The translations under genes and the position numbers were made by a program. Source: VRUE01 sp036376775 (GTDB lineage Bacteria; Actinomycetota; Thermoleophilia; Solirubrobacterales; 70-9). From it: a stretch of DNA of 8,306 bases. The stretch lies in the NCBI GenBank assembly GCA_036376775.1, contig DASUZP010000020.1, positions 1 through 8,306 of the forward strand, written 5' to 3'. Positions 5,973 to 8,306 of the stretch are shown in pieces (within the stretch, counting starts at the first letter, position 1; each line of letters begins with the position of its first letter). The notes under the pieces are model-generated. The model saw only the letters and a list, made by a program, of their open reading frames with translations. It was not told the origin of the DNA and made no database searches.

Positions 5973-6037
5973 ACCCCGGACGTGCCGGTGGATAAAGGTC
6001 ATATAGGGCCTCTGTCCACCGGCACGTCCGGGGTTTT
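5973..6037 (+). promoter_or_regulatory. Perfect 20-bp stem-loop across the bioF-bioD junction
   Basis: Bases 5973-5992 and 6015-6034 are perfectly complementary over 20 bp, with a further G-T pair possible at 5972/6035. The loop of 22 bases (5993-6014) is unusually AT-rich for this window (TAAAGGTCATATAGGG). The right arm runs straight into four T residues (6034-6037). The structure begins 3 bases after the bioF TGA. Its left arm contains both possible bioD GTG starts (5982 and 5988), and its right arm encodes residues 12-18 of BioD. It looks like an intrinsic terminator or attenuator, or a fold that hides the bioD start. As a DNA site it could also bind a dimeric regulator. No known riboswitch class is recognised. 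Confidence 0.75.
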
Positions 6038-6704
6038 CGTGACCGGGACGGGGACGGAGGTCGGCAAGACCGTGGTCGCCGCTGCGATCGCCCACACGCT
6101 CGCCGCAGAAGGCAAGCGCGTGGCGGTTTTCAAGCCGGCCGTCACCGGCCTCGAGGAATCGCCGGCCGATCGGCCGGATCATGTCGCGCTGCGGGAAGCT
6201 GCCGGATCGACGCAGAGCGACGATGAGATCGCGCCCTACCGCTATGGGCCGGCGATGTCGCCGCACCTGGCCGCCGAGCTGGCCGGCGAGGAGGTCGAGT
6301 CGACGCGCCTGCTCACCGCAGCCCGGACCGCTGCCACAGGCGCCGACGCACTGGTCTGCGAGGGGGTCGGCGGCCTACTCGTGCCGCTCTCGTCCGACTA
6401 CCTCATCCGCGACCTCGCGGTGGACCTGGCATTGCCACTGGTCGTCGCCGCTTCCCCCGGTCTCGGCACGATCAACCACACCCTGCTGACGCTCGAGGCA
6501 GCGCGGTCGGCGGAGCTGGACGTCGCGGCGGTCGTCCTCACCCCATGGCCGGACAAGCCCACCGAGGTCGAGTGCTCGAACCGCGAGACGATCGCCGCCC
6601 TGGGCGAGGTCGAGGTCGAGACGCTCCCCTGGCTCGAGCCAGCCGACACCTCAGGCTGGCCGAGCCTCGACGGTTGGCGCTTTCTTCCCGCTATGCGGGA
6701 ATAG
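5982..6704 (+). CDS. bioD: ATP-dependent dethiobiotin synthetase
   Basis: A 240-residue cytoplasmic enzyme that closes the ureido ring of dethiobiotin from 7,8-diaminopelargonate, CO2 and ATP. Seen: P-loop GTGTEVGKT at 22-30 (Lys29) directly after the first strand VFV; KPAVTG, the family's 'KPVxTG' substrate-site segment; MSPHLAAEL; EGVGGLLVPL, equivalent to 'EGAGGxxxPL'; and GTINHTLLTLEA, matching 'G(C/T)INHxxLT' of E. coli BioD. GTG at 5982 is chosen because GTG at 6039 would delete the first strand, and no ATG lies between; GTG 5988 is the alternative. Both sit inside the left arm of a strong stem-loop with no clear Shine-Dalgarno, so expression is probably limited or regulated. About 17 residues precede the first strand, more than in E. 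coli. bioA, needed to make its substrate, is absent from the window. Confidence 0.94.
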   Translation: MPVDKGHIGPLSTGTSGVFVTGTGTEVGKTVVAAAIAHTLAAEGKRVAVFKPAVTGLEESPADRPDHVALREAAGSTQSDDEIAPYRYGPAMSPHLAAELAGEEVESTRLLTAARTAATGADALVCEGVGGLLVPLSSDYLIRDLAVDLALPLVVAASPGLGTINHTLLTLEAARSAELDVAAVVLTPWPDKPTEVECSNRETIAALGEVEVETLPWLEPADTSGWPSLDGWRFLPAMRE

Positions 6705-6740
6705 CTCGCCAGACGCTCAAACGGCGGATCCGCCGGCGAG
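6685..6740. terminator. Hairpins at the convergent bioD / MFS ends (weak terminator candidates)
   Basis: The bioD and transporter stop codons are separated by only 12 bases. TTCCCG-CTATG-CGGGAA (6685-6701) is a perfect 6-bp hairpin within the last bioD codons. Just beyond, CTCGCC (6705-6710) pairs with GGCGAG (6735-6740) around the perfect palindrome GGCGGATCCGCC (6723-6734), which lies in the last transporter codons. Neither hairpin is followed by a T-run on either strand, so intrinsic termination is uncertain. Confidence 0.35.
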
Positions 6741-8213
6741 TGCCTTCTGCGCGGCGAGCTCCGAGCCGCCCGGGTTGACCGCGGCCTCGGCCGCCTCGAG
6801 GCTCGCCCGTTTCGGCTTCGCGCGGATCGCCGCGGCGGCGATCGCGGCGCCGAGCAGCGTCACAGCGGCGGAGACCGTCATCGCGTTGCTGAGCCCGTCG
6901 ACGAACTGCTGCGGCGCCGCGGTCTCGAAGCTGCTGCCGGCGGCGCCCTGGAAGATCGCCCCGGAGACGGCGACGCCGAGGCTGCCGCCGACCATGCGGA
7001 ACATCGAGAGCACGCCAGAGGCGATACCGGCTTTCTGCACCGAGACGGCGTTCATCGCCGCGCTGGTCATCGGCGACATCGTCAGCGCGATGCCGATGCC
7101 GAGCAGCATGAAGCCCGGCAGGAGGTCGAGGTAGCCGGAGTCCACCGCGATCCCGGTGAAGCTGTAGAGCGAGGCGGTGAGGATCAAGAGGCCGGCGACG
7201 ATCAGCCAGCGCGGACCGAAGCGGTCGGCGAGCCTGCCGGCGACCGGCGCGACGCCGACGATCATCAGGGTCGAAGGCAGGAAACGGACGCCCGCCTCCA
7301 GCGGCGAGTAGCGGAGGATGTCCTGCATGTAGAGGGCGAGGAAGAAGAAGACGCCCATCATCGCGAAGGTGATGATCAGCGCCACCGTCACCGCGCCGAC
7401 GAAGTTGCGGTCGGCGAAGAAGCGGAACTCGACCATCGGCACCTTGACCCGCAGCTCGGTGAGCACGAAGGCGCCGAGCGCGAGCGCCGAGCCAGCCAGC
7501 AGGGCGACGATCCCGGCCGAGCCCCAGCCCCAGCTGTTGCCCTCGACCAGAGCGAGCACCAGCGCCGTCAGGCCGGCGGTCAGCGTCGCCACGCCGAGGT
7601 AGTCGACCTCGCGGCCGACGGTGGTGTCGCGCGACTCGCGCACGGCGAAGATCGTCGCCGCGACGGCGCCCGCGGCGACCGGCAGGTTGAGGTAGAAGAT
7701 CGCTCGCCAGCTGACGTGCTCGGTGAGGAAACCGCCGAGCACGGGGCCGACAGCGAGCGCCAGAGCCGAGACGCCAGCCCAGGTCCCCATCGCCTTGCCG
7801 CGCTCGTGGGCGGGGAAGGCGTCGGTGATTATCGAGAGCGTGCCCGGCATCATCAGCGCCGCGCCGACGCCCTGCACGACGCGGCTGACGACCAGGTCGG
7901 TCGCGTTCTGAGCCAGCCCGGCGGTGGCCGAGGAGAGGGCGAAGATGACGACGCCGAAGAGGAACATGCGGCGGCGGCCGAAGATGTCGCCGAGCCGGCC
8001 GCCGGTGGCGAGCAGCACCGCGAAGGAGAGCGTGTAGCCGTTGATCGTCCACTCGAGACCGGAGATCGAGGCGCCGAGGTCGCGCTGGATCGAGGGCAGC
8101 GCCACGTTCACGACCGTGTTGTCGAGCATGATCATGAACAGCGCGAAGCACATCGCTCCGAGCGTCCACCACTTGCGGTTGTCGTCGGTGATCAAATGCC
8201 GGTAGCGGGTCAA
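6717..8213 (-). CDS. DHA2-family MFS multidrug transporter (EmrB/QacA-like, 14 helices)
   Basis: A 498-residue inner-membrane proton-driven exporter, probably of drugs or other hydrophobic compounds. Seen: the DHA2 first-helix signature MLDNTVVNVALP (Asp31 at about 30-40); MFS motif A, GGRLGDIFGRRR (71-82); and antiporter motif C, ending AVGPVLGG (154-161) in helix 5. Repeated hydrophobic segments run to about residue 465 and fit 14 helices. A short, mostly hydrophilic Ala-rich C-terminal tail follows. The start is TTG at 8213: AAGGAGG lies 10 bases upstream, the protein then begins at the usual distance before helix 1, and no ATG or GTG competes before Met21. The TTG overlaps the stop of an upstream gene (TTGA), implying translational coupling with it. 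It converges on bioD. Transport of a biotin precursor is possible but nothing in the sequence favours it. Confidence 0.93.
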   Translation of the reverse strand: MTRYRHLITDDNRKWWTLGAMCFALFMIMLDNTVVNVALPSIQRDLGASISGLEWTINGYTLSFAVLLATGGRLGDIFGRRRMFLFGVVIFALSSATAGLAQNATDLVVSRVVQGVGAALMMPGTLSIITDAFPAHERGKAMGTWAGVSALALAVGPVLGGFLTEHVSWRAIFYLNLPVAAGAVAATIFAVRESRDTTVGREVDYLGVATLTAGLTALVLALVEGNSWGWGSAGIVALLAGSALALGAFVLTELRVKVPMVEFRFFADRNFVGAVTVALIITFAMMGVFFFLALYMQDILRYSPLEAGVRFLPSTLMIVGVAPVAGRLADRFGPRWLIVAGLLILTASLYSFTGIAVDSGYLDLLPGFMLLGIGIALTMSPMTSAAMNAVSVQKAGIASGVLSMFRMVGGSLGVAVSGAIFQGAAGSSFETAAPQQFVDGLSNAMTVSAAVTLLGAAIAAAAIRAKPKRASLEAAEAAVNPGGSELAAQKALAGGSAV

Positions 8214-8306
8214 GCTGGTCCAACCTCCTTCAGGTGTTCGAACGCCTCGGCGATGTCGGGGCGGTCCATCAGCGCGTCGACGGCGGCGTCGAGCTTGCGG
8301 CGCTGC
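8210..8306 (-). CDS. C-terminal end of an unidentified gene upstream of the MFS pump
   Basis: On the minus strand a frame is open from the window edge (first whole codon at 8305) to TGA at 8210-8212. It encodes 31 residues that include KLDAAVDALMDRPDIAEAF and end in HLKEVGPA. The segment is charged and helical in character, without membrane segments. Its stop overlaps the transporter's TTG start and it carries that gene's Shine-Dalgarno, which supports a real coding end and an operon. Family cannot be named. Small regulators of the TetR, MarR or PadR type often precede DHA2 pumps, so a regulator is a reasonable guess from context only. Confidence 0.6.
   Translation of the reverse strand, partial: QRRKLDAAVDALMDRPDIAEAFEHLKEVGPA
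8224..8230 (-). promoter_or_regulatory. Perfect Shine-Dalgarno for the MFS gene
   Basis: On the minus strand AAGGAGG lies 10 bases before the TTG at 8213 and inside the last codons of the upstream gene (Lys-Glu-Val). This site decides the TTG start. A TTG immediately after the motif (8223) would be too close and is in the wrong frame for the transporter. Confidence 0.8.

Noticed and set aside
5993..6014. Internal promoter for bioD in the AT-rich loop (TATAGG near 6002)
   Set aside because: No matching -35 or TANNNT at suitable spacing was found, and a transcript starting there would miss both GTG starts, leaving only CTG 6012 or GTG 6039.
6723..6734. GGCGGATCCGCC palindrome as a regulatory or attachment site
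   Set aside because: It lies in the last codons of the transporter. Twelve-base GC palindromes are expected at this composition, and no integrase or att-like partner is present.
6691..8223. 510-codon open frame on the - strand overlapping the transporter
   Set aside because: It is another frame of the same strand, Arg-rich and without membrane segments, whereas the 6717-8213 frame has all DHA2 motifs. Its TTG start also abuts the Shine-Dalgarno with no spacer.

Overview
This 8.3 kb window is very GC-rich, with short intergenic gaps, GTG and TTG starts and stop/start overlaps. The protein styles (NTDD-type family-3 glycosidase, CHASE-GGDEF protein, compact bioB-bioF-bioD cluster, 14-helix DHA2 drug transporter) fit a high-GC actinobacterium, perhaps of the Thermoleophilia/Solirubrobacterales type. 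The taxon is inferred from style only; no rRNA or other marker gene is present.

Layout. Positions 1-2248 (+ strand): the last 33 codons of an enoyl-CoA hydratase-like gene, overlapped by a GTG-started DNA-3-methyladenine glycosylase (AlkA/HhH-GPD family), then a membrane-anchored CHASE-GGDEF diguanylate cyclase with an intact inhibitory site. These three look co-transcribed. Positions 2233-2345 hold a long nested inverted repeat at the convergent end of the cyclase gene and a family-3 glycoside hydrolase gene (2357-3490, - strand). The hydrolase and bioB diverge from an 81-bp gap.

Positions 3572-6704 (+): a biotin-synthesis cluster, bioB (biotin synthase), a 22-codon mini-ORF joined by ATGA overlaps to both neighbours, bioF (KAPA synthase) and bioD (dethiobiotin synthetase). 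The genes supply three of the four ring-forming steps; bioA is not here. The bioF-bioD junction carries a perfect 20-bp stem-loop that encloses the only plausible bioD start codons and ends in four T residues. Positions 6717-8213 (-): a DHA2-family major facilitator efflux pump, convergent with bioD, started at TTG behind a perfect Shine-Dalgarno sequence. That start overlaps the stop of a truncated upstream gene at the window edge.

No gene here belongs to a clearly undescribed system. The least explained features are small non-coding or semi-coding structures: the stem-loop over the bioD start, the nested inverted repeat that supplies the cyclase stop codon, the doubly coupled mini-ORF, and a possible CTG start for the cyclase. 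I saw no tRNA, rRNA, CRISPR, insertion sequence or integrase.
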